Assembly: GCF_001983165.1 (NCBI RefSeq)
Contig: NZ_MNPU01000018.1
Coordinates: 1 to 64,000, forward strand
Direction of reading: 5' to 3'
Source: Pseudomonas gessardii
Lineage (GTDB): Bacteria > Pseudomonadota > Gammaproteobacteria > Pseudomonadales > Pseudomonadaceae
Length of the DNA: 64,000 nucleotides
A model generated the notes under the pieces. The model was given only the letters and a program-made list of their open reading frames with translations, made no database searches and was not told the origin of the DNA. The position numbers and the translations under genes are program-made. This document shows positions 1 to 8,123 of this stretch, in pieces (position 1 is the stretch's first letter; each line of letters begins with the position of its first letter).

Positions 1-105
1 TTGGATTGAGCTTGGTAACTTCTTGAAGATCGTTTTGGAGGGGCATGAAACGAACTCATAAAAACAGAGCCCGTTTCTATTATTGCTTGGCGGAGAAGTC
101 AATTT

Positions 106-142
106 CTTAACTGACTGGCATTAGGGCAAGCCCGCTCCCACC
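106..142. repeat. Single REP half with CTTAACTGA/GGCATTAG extension
   Basis: A lone REP half (GGGCAAGCCCGCTCCCAC, 125-142) is preceded by CTTAACTGA-CT-GGCATTAG (106-124). The same extension recurs twice around the REPIN at 33106-33195, so it is a real recurring module. No inverted partner is visible here. The first 105 bases of the window show no supportable gene. Confidence 0.7.
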
Positions 143-159
143 GTTGACCTGCGGCGCTG

Positions 160-906
160 TTAAATCCTCAGTTCCACCTCACCCAGCCGCCCACCATGAG
201 GCCCAAAACTGCGCTCGACCATATGCCGCATGCCATCGGCATGCACAATCAGCGCGGTACTCGCCCGCGTCCCGTAACTGGGGCTGGCGATAAACACACT
301 CGACAATAAACTCTCCGTGGCCAACCCCACCCCGGTATCCGGCAGTTCGGCAAAGGGCGCGGTCTGCGGGTCGTTCAAAATACCCAGCAAGGCTTCCGGT
401 TGCGGATCATCCAGCACGTGGGCCAGTGCCGCCTTGGCCTTGAGCAGTTTCGGCCATGGCGTGTCCAGCCCGGCATTGGATAAGCCATAGATCCCGGCCG
501 TCAGTTGGGTAGGCGTCGACTCATGGGCGTTGTAGTGCCATAGCTCTTGAGGCGTGCCAATCAGCAGGTTGAAGCCGGCATATTCAATGGATCTGCCGTT
601 AACATCGGCTAAATAGTCGCTAACCGGCAGCGAACCGTTGAGAAAGCGTGCCACCAACTCGCCCCGGGACTTGCGCGCCGGTGGCTGGTGCGGGTCACGG
701 ATATTGGTCAGCGCGGCAAACCGTCCGTCGGCGCCGATCCCCAGCCAGGTGCCTCCGGCTTCCTGGTCGCGGCCGGCATACACCTGCGGTGCATCCAGCC
801 ACTGGGCCAGGGGCAGGCTGGGCCGGGCGTAGAATTCGTCACGGTTGGCCGCGACGATCAGCGGCTGGGCATGGCCCGGCCGCCAGGCGAAAACAATCAG
901 GCACAT
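160..906 (-). CDS. NRDE family protein (TANGO2-like)
   Basis: A 248-residue protein of the NRDE/TANGO2 family. It starts with MCLIVFAW; the Cys at position 2 is conserved in the family, and ANRDEFY near residue 22 is the family signature. I chose the start at 906 rather than an upstream frame extension because Met-Cys-Leu-Ile is the normal N-terminus. The molecular function of bacterial members is not settled; the Ntn-hydrolase-like N-terminus suggests hydrolase or heme-handling roles, which is inference. It is transcribed away from lgt. Family assignment is firm, function is not. Confidence 0.85.
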   Translation of the reverse strand: MCLIVFAWRPGHAQPLIVAANRDEFYARPSLPLAQWLDAPQVYAGRDQEAGGTWLGIGADGRFAALTNIRDPHQPPARKSRGELVARFLNGSLPVSDYLADVNGRSIEYAGFNLLIGTPQELWHYNAHESTPTQLTAGIYGLSNAGLDTPWPKLLKAKAALAHVLDDPQPEALLGILNDPQTAPFAELPDTGVGLATESLLSSVFIASPSYGTRASTALIVHADGMRHMVERSFGPHGGRLGEVELRI

Positions 907-1120
907 AAGGCGATCCCTTTGTGTTTTGCCCACTCTACCCATAGAACCGCCGGCTATCCATCGTATCGAAGTTGGGCCACAGGCCTCCCATCCGTTAACA
1001 TGCCAGGCTGCTTGGCGTGGGGGGCGTACTTCTTCATTTGATCGAACTGCTGTAACGCAGGCTTAATCGCCCACCGGCATGGTCCGTGCGCAATAACCAA
1101 TGATTTAACGAGGAGTCGCA

Positions 1121-1933
1121 ATGCTGCCTTACCCGCAGATCGACCCGGTGGCCCTGGCCATCGGTCCGCTGAAAATCCACTGGTACGGGTTGATGTACCT
1201 GATCGGCATCGGCGGCGCCTGGCTGTTGGCTTCCCGACGCCTGAACCGCTTCGACCCGACCTGGACCAAGGAGAAGCTCTCCGACATGGTGTTCTGGATG
1301 TCGATGGGCGTGATCGTCGGCGGGCGCCTGGGCTACGTGCTGTTCTACGACCTGAGCGCGTACCTGGCCAACCCGACCCTGATCTTCGAGGTGTGGAAGG
1401 GCGGCATGGCGTTCCATGGCGGCTTTATCGGCGTGATGCTCGCGGCCTGGTGGTTTGGCCGGCGCAATGGCAAGTCATTCTTCCAGTTGATGGACTTCGT
1501 CGCACCGATGGTGCCGATTGGCCTGGGGGCCGGGCGTATCGGCAACTTTATCAACGCCGAATTGTGGGGCAAGCCGACCGACGTGCCGTGGGCCATGGTG
1601 TTCCCGCCGTTCAGCGACCCGGCGCAACTGCCGCGCCATCCGTCGCAGTTGTACCAGTTCGCCCTCGAAGGCGTGGCGCTGTTCCTGATTCTCTATATCT
1701 TCTCGCGTAAACCGCGCCCCACCATGGCGGTTTCGGGGATGTTCGCCCTGTTCTACGGGATCTTCCGCTTTATCGTCGAGTTCGTGCGGGTGCCGGATGC
1801 GCAACTGGGTTACCTGGCCTTTGGCTGGCTGACCATGGGGCAGGTGCTGAGCATTCCGATGATTCTCGCCGGCCTGGGCATGCTCTGGTGGGCTTACAAC
1901 CGTCCGCAGGCGATCAAGAACACCGCGCTATAA
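1121..1933 (+). CDS. lgt: Prolipoprotein diacylglyceryl transferase
   Basis: Inner-membrane enzyme that transfers a diacylglyceryl group from phosphatidylglycerol to the lipobox cysteine of prolipoproteins, the first step of lipoprotein maturation. The 270-residue product has several hydrophobic segments and the Lgt signature around [15 protein letters not shown] (near residues 140-155), with [16 protein letters not shown] at the N-terminus. A good Shine-Dalgarno (ACGAGGAG) precedes the ATG. thyA follows after 51 bp on the same strand, the conserved lgt-thyA pairing of gammaproteobacteria. Length is normal for the family. Confidence 0.97.
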   Translation: MLPYPQIDPVALAIGPLKIHWYGLMYLIGIGGAWLLASRRLNRFDPTWTKEKLSDMVFWMSMGVIVGGRLGYVLFYDLSAYLANPTLIFEVWKGGMAFHGGFIGVMLAAWWFGRRNGKSFFQLMDFVAPMVPIGLGAGRIGNFINAELWGKPTDVPWAMVFPPFSDPAQLPRHPSQLYQFALEGVALFLILYIFSRKPRPTMAVSGMFALFYGIFRFIVEFVRVPDAQLGYLAFGWLTMGQVLSIPMILAGLGMLWWAYNRPQAIKNTAL

Positions 1934-1941
1934 ATTTGAAC

Positions 1942-1963
1942 GCCGGGGCCTTGGGGCCTCGGC
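1942..1963 (+). other. GC-rich hairpin between lgt and thyA
   Basis: GCCGGGGCC (1942-1950) pairs with GGCCTCGGC (1955-1963) with one G-U pair and a TTGG loop. No T-tract follows, so it is unlikely to be an intrinsic terminator. It ends 21 bases before the thyA start codon and could stabilise or attenuate the lgt-thyA message. Confidence 0.5.
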
Positions 1964-1984
1964 TTCACCGATACAGGTAATGTC

Positions 1985-2956
1985 ATGAAGCAATATCTCG
2001 AGCTGGTTTCCCACGTCATCAACAACGGCACCAAGCAGGCCAACCGCACGGGCGTGAACACCATCAGCTTCCCCGGTGCGATGTTGCGTTTTGACCTGCA
2101 GGAAGGTTTCCCGGCCATCACCACCCGCAAAATGGCCTTCAAATCGGCGATTGGCGAGATGTGTGGCTTTTTGCGTGGGGTGAATAACGCCGCCGAATTC
2201 CGCGCCCTGGGCTGCAAGGTCTGGGACCAGAATGCCAACGAAAACGCGCAGTGGCTGGCCAACCCGTTCCGCCAGGGCGAGGACGACCTGGGCGAGATCT
2301 ACGGCGTGCAATGGCGCAAATGGCCGGCGTACAAGCAGATCCCGCTGAGCAACCAGGCGGCCATCGAGCAGACCCTGGCCCAGGGCTATCGCCAGATCGC
2401 CGAAGGTGAGGAAGACGGCCAGGCCTACGTGGTGCTGTACAAGGCCATCGACCAGATCCGCCAGTGTGTCGACACCATCATCAAGGATCCGGGCAGCCGG
2501 CGCATCCTGTTCCACGGCTGGAACTGCGCCCAGCTCGATGAAATGGCCTTGCCGCCGTGCCACCTGCTGTACCAGTTCCACCCGAATGTGCAGACCAAGG
2601 AAATCTCCCTGACCCTCTACATCCGTTCCAACGACCTGGGCCTGGGCACGCCGTTCAACCTCACCGAAGGCGCCGCGCTGCTGAGCCTGATCGGGCGCCT
2701 GACCGGCTACACGCCGCGCTGGTTCACCTATTTCATTGGTGATGCCCACGTCTACGAAAACCACCTGGACATGCTCAACGAACAGCTCAAGCGCGAGCCA
2801 TTCGCCGCGCCGAAACTGGTGATCAGCGAGCGCGTGCCGGAGTTTGCCAAGACCGGGGTGTACCAGCCGGAGTGGCTGGAGCTGATCGAGCCGGGCGATT
2901 TCTCGCTGGAAGGCTATGAGCACCATGCGCCGATGACGGCGCCGATGGCGGTCTGA
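1985..2956 (+). CDS. thyA: Thymidylate synthase
   Basis: Converts dUMP to dTMP using methylene-tetrahydrofolate, producing dihydrofolate that the folA product (15518-16030) recycles. The 323-residue product keeps the catalytic cysteine in [11 protein letters not shown] (C192), the phosphate-binding arginines in [13 protein letters not shown] (R172/R173) and the N-terminal NRTG motif. It is about 60 residues longer than E. coli ThyA; the extra length lies in the segment before the Arg-Arg motif (roughly residues 85-165), as in the longer ThyA subclass. Probably co-transcribed with lgt. Confidence 0.97.
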   Translation: MKQYLELVSHVINNGTKQANRTGVNTISFPGAMLRFDLQEGFPAITTRKMAFKSAIGEMCGFLRGVNNAAEFRALGCKVWDQNANENAQWLANPFRQGEDDLGEIYGVQWRKWPAYKQIPLSNQAAIEQTLAQGYRQIAEGEEDGQAYVVLYKAIDQIRQCVDTIIKDPGSRRILFHGWNCAQLDEMALPPCHLLYQFHPNVQTKEISLTLYIRSNDLGLGTPFNLTEGAALLSLIGRLTGYTPRWFTYFIGDAHVYENHLDMLNEQLKREPFAAPKLVISERVPEFAKTGVYQPEWLELIEPGDFSLEGYEHHAPMTAPMAV

Positions 2957-2975
2957 TCTAAACGCGGTCAAAAAA

Positions 2976-3065
2976 TGTGGGAGCGGGCTTGCTCGCGATA
3001 GCGGGGTATCAGTCGACATCTTAATCGACTGGCCCACCGCTATCGCGAGCAAGCCCGCTCCCACA
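2976..3065. repeat. REPIN (inverted REP pair, GCGGGCTTGCTCGCG type)
   Basis: TGTGGGAGCGGGCTTGCTCG starts the left arm and its inverted copy ends the element, with CAGTCGA / TCGACTG forming an inner inverted repeat. It lies between the convergent thyA and cadR genes, where it may also stop transcription. The inner segment resembles that of the REPIN at 63307-63396. Confidence 0.93.
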
Positions 3066-3086
3066 TTTAGTTGGTGTTCACATGAG

Positions 3087-3536
3087 TTAGTGGCCGTGGC
3101 TTCTGCCCACATGGGAATGCTCCGCCTCACTGGCCGCCACACTCCCACTGACCTCCAGGCGCTGCAAGATCCCGCACTGCTCAATCTCCGGCCCTTCGCC
3201 ACAACGCTGGCGCAGGTCGAGCAATTGCTTCTGCAAGGCCAACAACCCATCAATCCGCGCCTTGACGTGATGGATATGCTCGTCGATCAGTGCATTGACG
3301 CTTTCGCACTGGTCCTGGGGGCTGTCGCGCAGGCCCAGCAGGCTGCGGATCTCTTCCAGGGTCATGTCCAGGCTGCGGCAGTTGCGGATAAACGTCAGGC
3401 GCTCGGTGTGGGCCTGGGTGTACAGGCGGTAGTTGCCCTCGCTGCGAGCCGGCGGCGGCAGCAGGCCTTCCTTCTCGTAATAACGGATGGTTTCCACCGG
3501 GCATTCGGTCAGTTTTGCCAGTTCACCGATCTTCAT
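3087..3536 (-). CDS. cadR: Cd(II)/Pb(II)-responsive MerR-family regulator
   Basis: MerR-family metal sensor of 149 residues starting MKIGELAKLTECP, an HTH that normally opens the protein, so the start at 3536 is preferred over the in-frame upstream extension. Cysteines C77, C112 and C121 match the Cd/Pb-binding trio of CadR/PbrR (C77, C112, C119 in P. putida CadR, as I recall), with a two-residue longer C-terminal loop. The tail HSHVGRSHGH is His-rich, as in P. putida CadR. It is divergent from cadA and would bind the dyad at 3563-3583, twisting the 19-bp-spaced promoter when metal is bound. Confidence 0.93.
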   Translation of the reverse strand: MKIGELAKLTECPVETIRYYEKEGLLPPPARSEGNYRLYTQAHTERLTFIRNCRSLDMTLEEIRSLLGLRDSPQDQCESVNALIDEHIHHVKARIDGLLALQKQLLDLRQRCGEGPEIEQCGILQRLEVSGSVAASEAEHSHVGRSHGH

Positions 3537-3559
3537 CGCAGCAATCTCCAAAAGGGGGC

Positions 3560-3590
3560 TTGACCCTATAGTGGCTACAGGGTCTTTACT
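3560..3590 (+). promoter_or_regulatory. MerR-type cadA promoter and CadR operator
   Basis: A -35 box TTGACC (3560-3565) and a -10 box TTTACT (3585-3590) are separated by 19 bp, the over-long spacer typical of MerR-controlled promoters. The spacer carries the dyad ACCCT-N11-AGGGT (3563-3583), matching the CadR/PbrR operator form. The promoter points at cadA. Confidence 0.92.
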
Positions 3591-3621
3591 TGGCAACAGG
3601 CACCTCTATGGACGCGACACA

Positions 3622-5940
3622 ATGAGCGATTCCCTGCGCACCCCACACAAGCACGACCACAGCCACGATCACGACCACGGTCATGATCATGACCATAGCC
3701 ATCACGACCACAGCCATGATCATAGCCACCATGATCACGCGCAAAAGCTTGCGCCTGTGAAAAAGCATGATCACGGCGGCGATTCCTGCTGCTCCGGCGC
3801 GGCGGCCCCGTCGTTGGTGACGTTGACGCAAGCCACCAGCGCCAACGCGCGCCTGAGCACTTTCCGCATCGAAGCCATGGACTGCCCCACCGAGCAGACG
3901 CTGATCCAGAACAAACTGGGCAAGATGGCCGGTGTGCAGCAACTGGAATTCAACCTGATCAACCGCATCCTCGGTGTCACCCACGACCTGCCGAGCACCG
4001 CACCGATCGTCGAGGCCATCAAGTCCCTGGGCATGCAGGCCGATCCGATCGAAGAGGGCGTGCCGGCCGCCGCACCACCGGCCAAGAAGCATTGGTGGCC
4101 GCTGGCCCTGTCTGGCTTTTGCGCCCTGGCGGCGGAGGTGATCCATTTCACCGACGCGGCCCCGACCTGGGTGGTGGCGCTGGTGGCGCTGGTGTCGATC
4201 CTCAGTGGCGGCCTCACCACCTACAAAAAGGGCTGGATTGCCCTGAAAAACCTCAACCTGAACATCAACGCGCTGATGAGCATCGCCGTGACCGGTGCGA
4301 TCCTGATCGGCCAGTGGCCGGAAGCGGCGATGGTGATGTTCCTGTTTACCGTGGCCGAGTTGATCGAGGCCAAGTCCCTGGACCGTGCGCGCAATGCCAT
4401 CAGTGGCTTGATGCAGATGACCCCGGAACGGGCCACGGTGCGCCAGGCTGACGGTAGCTGGGTCGAACAGGAGGTCAAGAACATTGAGTTGGGTGCGATC
4501 GTGCGGGTACGCCCCGGCGAGCGTATTGGCCTGGACGGCGAAGTCAGCGCCGGCCAGTCCACCATCGACCAGGCGCCAATCACCGGCGAAAGCCTGCCGA
4601 TCGAGAAAACCGTGGGCGATAAAGTCTTCGCCGGCACCATCAACCAGGCCGGTTCCCTGGAATACCGGGTGACCGCTGCCGCCAACAACTCCACCCTGGC
4701 GCGCATCATCCATGCCGTGGAACAGGCCCAGGGCTCGCGGGCACCGACCCAGCGCTTTGTGGACAGCTTCTCGAAAATCTATACCCCGGTGATATTCCTG
4801 TTTGCCCTGGCCGTGGCCGTGATCCCGCCGCTGTTCATGGGGGGCGTGTGGTTCGACTGGATCTATCGTGCCCTGGTGCTGTTGGTGGTCGCCTGCCCTT
4901 GTGCCCTGGTGATTTCCACCCCGGTCACCATCGTCAGCGGCCTGGCGGCTGCCGCGCGCAAAGGTATCCTGATCAAGGGCGGCGTGTACCTGGAGGCCGG
5001 CTACAAGCTGGACTACCTGGCCCTGGACAAGACCGGCACTATCACCCATGGCAAGCCGGTGCAAACCGACTACCTGGCGTTGTTCCCCAACGTAGAAGAC
5101 CACGCACCGGCCTTGGCCGCCAGCCTGGCCGCGCGTTCCGACCACCCGGTGTCGCTGGCGATCGCCAATGCTGCGGTGGATAAAAACCTGCCGCTGCGGG
5201 TTGTGGATAACTTCGAGGCCCTGGCTGGGCGCGGGGTACGCGGCGAGATCAACGGTGAGGTCTACCACTTGGGCAACCACCGCCTGGTGGAGGAGCTGGG
5301 CCTGTGCTCGCCGGCCCTTGAAGAAAAACTCTTCGCCCTGGAAAAACAAGGCAAGTCCGTGGTGTTGCTGCTCGACAAATCCGGCCCAATGGCGCTGTTT
5401 GCCGTGGCCGATACGGTCAAGGACAGCAGCCGCGAAGCCATCCAGCAGTTGCACGACCTGGGCATCAAGACCCTGATGCTCACCGGCGACAACGTTCACA
5501 CCGCCCGGGCGATTGCTGCCCAAGTGGGCATCGACGAGGCCCAGGGCGATCTGTTGCCCACCGACAAGCTCAAGGCTATCGAGGACCTGTACGGGAAAAA
5601 CCACCGGGTCGGCATGGTCGGCGACGGCATCAACGACGCCCCGGCCCTGGCCCGCGCCGAGATTGGTTTTGCCATGGCCGCCGCGGGCACCGACACGGCC
5701 ATCGAGACCGCCGACGTGGCGCTGATGGACGATGATTTGCGCAAGATTCCGGCATTCATACGCTTGTCGCGTCAAACGTCGAGTATCCTCAAGCAAAACA
5801 TCGGCCTGGCGTTGGTGATCAAGGCGATCTTCCTGGTCGTCACCTTCATGGGCATGGCCACCATGTGGATGGCGGTGTTTGCCGATATGGGCGTGAGCTT
5901 GCTGGTGGTGTTCAATGGTCTGCGCCTGTTGCGCAAATAG
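3622..5940 (+). CDS. cadA: Heavy-metal (Cd/Zn/Pb) translocating P1B-type ATPase
   Basis: Inner-membrane efflux ATPase exporting Cd2+, Zn2+ or Pb2+. I start it at 3622 (MSDSLRTPHK), 32 bases downstream of the promoter -10 box; an upstream extension would run through the promoter. The 772-residue product has a His/Asp-rich N-terminus (residues 9-50), a metal-binding domain with a single-Cys MDCPTE motif (C88) rather than the usual CxxC, the P1B-2 membrane motif CPC (425-427), phosphorylation motif DKTGT (D469), the TGES loop and GDGINDAP near the C-terminus. Regulated by the divergent cadR. The Shine-Dalgarno is weak. Confidence 0.95.
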   Translation: MSDSLRTPHKHDHSHDHDHGHDHDHSHHDHSHDHSHHDHAQKLAPVKKHDHGGDSCCSGAAAPSLVTLTQATSANARLSTFRIEAMDCPTEQTLIQNKLGKMAGVQQLEFNLINRILGVTHDLPSTAPIVEAIKSLGMQADPIEEGVPAAAPPAKKHWWPLALSGFCALAAEVIHFTDAAPTWVVALVALVSILSGGLTTYKKGWIALKNLNLNINALMSIAVTGAILIGQWPEAAMVMFLFTVAELIEAKSLDRARNAISGLMQMTPERATVRQADGSWVEQEVKNIELGAIVRVRPGERIGLDGEVSAGQSTIDQAPITGESLPIEKTVGDKVFAGTINQAGSLEYRVTAAANNSTLARIIHAVEQAQGSRAPTQRFVDSFSKIYTPVIFLFALAVAVIPPLFMGGVWFDWIYRALVLLVVACPCALVISTPVTIVSGLAAAARKGILIKGGVYLEAGYKLDYLALDKTGTITHGKPVQTDYLALFPNVEDHAPALAASLAARSDHPVSLAIANAAVDKNLPLRVVDNFEALAGRGVRGEINGEVYHLGNHRLVEELGLCSPALEEKLFALEKQGKSVVLLLDKSGPMALFAVADTVKDSSREAIQQLHDLGIKTLMLTGDNVHTARAIAAQVGIDEAQGDLLPTDKLKAIEDLYGKNHRVGMVGDGINDAPALARAEIGFAMAAAGTDTAIETADVALMDDDLRKIPAFIRLSRQTSSILKQNIGLALVIKAIFLVVTFMGMATMWMAVFADMGVSLLVVFNGLRLLRK

Positions 5941-5956
5941 TCGATGAGAGGGTGGT

Positions 5957-6820
5957 GTGCTGAGTGCCGAGCTGAAGGCGTTTTACATGGTCGCCCGCCT
6001 GGGCAGCATTACCCAGGCGGCGAAAAAGCTCGGCCTGAGCCAACCCACGGTGACCACCCAGATCCGCCATCTGGAAAGCCAGTACGCAGTTGAGCTGTTC
6101 TATCGCGGTGGCCGCCGCCTCACCGTCAGCGACGAAGGGGCGCGGCTGCTGCCGATGGTCAAGGCGTTGTTGCAACAGGAAGCGGATATTGAGTTTTTCC
6201 TGCGCAACAGTGGCCAGCTCCAGGGCACGTTGCGGATCGCCGCGACTGCGCCGTATTACATCCTCGACCTGGTAAAAACCTTCCGCGAACGCCTGCCGCA
6301 CGTCGAGGTGGCGGTGGAAATCGGCAACTCCCAGCAGGTCCTCGAAGCTCTGGATGATTACCGGGTGGACGTCGCCGCCTCCTCGCAGCTGCTGGAAGAC
6401 CCGCGCCTGATCCGCCGGGTGCTGGGCAGCGACCCGCTGGTGCTGGCAGTGCATCGCAATCACCCGTTGGCCGTGCTGGAACATGTGCCGCTCAGTGCAC
6501 TGGCGGGGCATACCCTGTTGATGCGCGAGGCAGGGTCCACCACCCGGCGCCTGACCGAAGAGATGCTTAAGGGCAGCGGTGTGCGTTATGGGCCGCTGCT
6601 GGAAATCGGCAGCCGCGAATCGATTCGCGAGGCGGTGCTGCGCAATATCGGCATCAGCATCATCGCCCGCCAGGAAGTGCCCCATGACCCGCAGCTGCGG
6701 GTGCTGACCATCGAGAACGCGCCGCAGATTCCTGAGTACCTGTACTGCCTCAAGGAGCGCAAAGGTGCGCGGTTGCCGGCGGCATTTCTGGGGTTGGCGC
6801 AGGAAATGTCGCCACTCTGA
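5957..6820 (+). CDS. LysR-family transcriptional regulator, probably of the phosphonate genes
   Basis: A 287-residue LysR-type regulator: winged HTH at residues 3-60 (KAFYMVARLGSITQAAKKLG, then SQPTVTTQIRHLE) and an effector-binding domain from about residue 90. It begins with GTG at 5957, preceded by a GAGAGGGTG purine stretch, 16 bp after cadA. It sits immediately upstream of the aminophosphonate transporter on the same strand, separated by a 237-bp gap that holds a REPIN. I infer it controls the downstream uptake and degradation genes; a link to cadA is unlikely because cadR serves that role. The ligand is unknown. Confidence 0.82.
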   Translation: MLSAELKAFYMVARLGSITQAAKKLGLSQPTVTTQIRHLESQYAVELFYRGGRRLTVSDEGARLLPMVKALLQQEADIEFFLRNSGQLQGTLRIAATAPYYILDLVKTFRERLPHVEVAVEIGNSQQVLEALDDYRVDVAASSQLLEDPRLIRRVLGSDPLVLAVHRNHPLAVLEHVPLSALAGHTLLMREAGSTTRRLTEEMLKGSGVRYGPLLEIGSRESIREAVLRNIGISIIARQEVPHDPQLRVLTIENAPQIPEYLYCLKERKGARLPAAFLGLAQEMSPL

Positions 6821-6847
6821 AAGATTTTGGGTGGTTTTGAAATCGCC

Positions 6848-6924
6848 ATCGCCGGCAAGCCAGCTCCCACACTTGAAGGTATTCACAGCTCCAAATGTGG
6901 GAGCTGGCTTGCCTGCGATAGCGG
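6848..6924. repeat. REPIN (GAGCTGGCTTGC type)
   Basis: Left arm ATCGCCGGCAAGCCAGCTCC and right arm GGAGCTGGCTTGCCTGCGAT are inverted copies separated by about 25 bp. It fills most of the gap between the LysR gene and the transporter ATPase gene. Confidence 0.9.
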
Positions 6925-7057
6925 TAGACCAAACACCCCAAGGCTATACCCCTACCCAAATCCACCAATACCACTATCACCCACTTTTGCCTTCCTGCCA
7001 CACCAGGGACGCATTTGCTCCCTAGCATGGCCTTCATCCGTTCGATGAGGTGCCATC

Positions 7058-8122
7058 ATGCACACAGCCCAGCTCAACCCCGGCGCGCCGATGAAGGTGC
7101 GTGGTATTCAGAAGCGCTTTGGCGCCTTTACTGCCCTGGACCATGTGTCCCTGGACGTCGCCGCCGGTGAACTGGTGTGCCTGCTCGGCCCCTCGGGTTG
7201 TGGCAAGACCACCTTGCTGCGCTGCATCGCCGGCCTGGAACGCCAGGACAGCGGCGAGTTGTACCTGGGGGATCGCGATGTTTCCCTACTGGCGCCCCAG
7301 GCGCGGGACTACGGCATTCTGTTCCAGTCCTACGCGCTGTTTCCCAACCTCAACGTCGAGGCCAATATCGGCTACGGCCTGAGCGGCAGCGGCCGCGATG
7401 AAGTGCGCAAGCGCGTGGCGCAAATGCTGGAGCTGGTGGGTCTGAGCGGCAGCGAAAAGAAATACCCCGGCCAACTGTCCGGCGGCCAGCAGCAACGGGT
7501 CGCCCTGGCCCGTGCCCTGGCGCCGGCCCCGTCGCTGTTGCTGCTGGACGAACCGATGTCAGCCCTCGATGCCCGGGTGCGCGAGCACCTGTGTACCGAA
7601 CTGCGCCAACTGCAACGCCGCCTGGGCATCACCACCCTGATGGTCACCCACAACCAGGACGAGGCCATGCTGATGGCCGACCGCATCGCCGTGATGAACA
7701 ACGGCAAGGTCGAGCAGTACGCCACCCCGCAAGAAATCTACGACCGCCCGGCCACACCGTTCGTGGCCGAATTTGTCGGCCAGGGCAACTGGCTGCCGTT
7801 CAGCCGCAACAGTGCCAGCCACGCCCAGGTCGGCGGGATGAACGTACGCCTGGCCGAAGACAGTGGTAAAGCGGCGTCGGGCCGCCTGTTCTGCCGCCCG
7901 GAAGCGATCAGCATCAACCCGCCGGCGCACGAGGAAAACCTGTTCCCGGCCAAGGTCCGCGAGATCACCTTCCTCGGCAACCGTTGCCGCATGAGTTTTG
8001 AGCTGAACCAGTTGCCCGGCCACCCGCTGCTGGCCGAACTGGCGCCGGAAGCCATGCCGCGCCTGGGCGCCCAGGATATCTGGGTGGCACTGCCGCCGCG
8101 CAGCCTGCAGGTGTTTGCCTGA
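7058..8122 (+). CDS. phnT: 2-aminoethylphosphonate-type ABC transporter, ATP-binding subunit
   Basis: Cytoplasmic ATPase of 354 residues powering the importer encoded by the next two genes. Walker A GPSGCGKTT, the Q-loop in FQSYALFPNL, signature LSGGQQQR, Walker B LLLLDEPMSALD and the switch histidine in VTHNQDEA are all present; the C-terminal ~120 residues form a TOBE-like regulatory domain. GATGAGG precedes the ATG. The permease begins 1 bp after its stop, so the genes are tightly coupled. Assignment to the PhnT/AepT-type aminophosphonate group rests on the gene set here (binding protein, fused permease, FAD oxidoreductase, PhnZ-like HD protein); iron or polyamine transport is the main alternative on sequence alone. 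Confidence 0.85.
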   Translation: MHTAQLNPGAPMKVRGIQKRFGAFTALDHVSLDVAAGELVCLLGPSGCGKTTLLRCIAGLERQDSGELYLGDRDVSLLAPQARDYGILFQSYALFPNLNVEANIGYGLSGSGRDEVRKRVAQMLELVGLSGSEKKYPGQLSGGQQQRVALARALAPAPSLLLLDEPMSALDARVREHLCTELRQLQRRLGITTLMVTHNQDEAMLMADRIAVMNNGKVEQYATPQEIYDRPATPFVAEFVGQGNWLPFSRNSASHAQVGGMNVRLAEDSGKAASGRLFCRPEAISINPPAHEENLFPAKVREITFLGNRCRMSFELNQLPGHPLLAELAPEAMPRLGAQDIWVALPPRSLQVFA

Positions 8123-8123
8123 G

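Noticed and set aside
3586..5796. Long antisense open frame across cadA
   Set aside because: cadA on the plus strand has all P-type ATPase motifs; the antisense product is low-complexity and begins inside the cadA promoter side.
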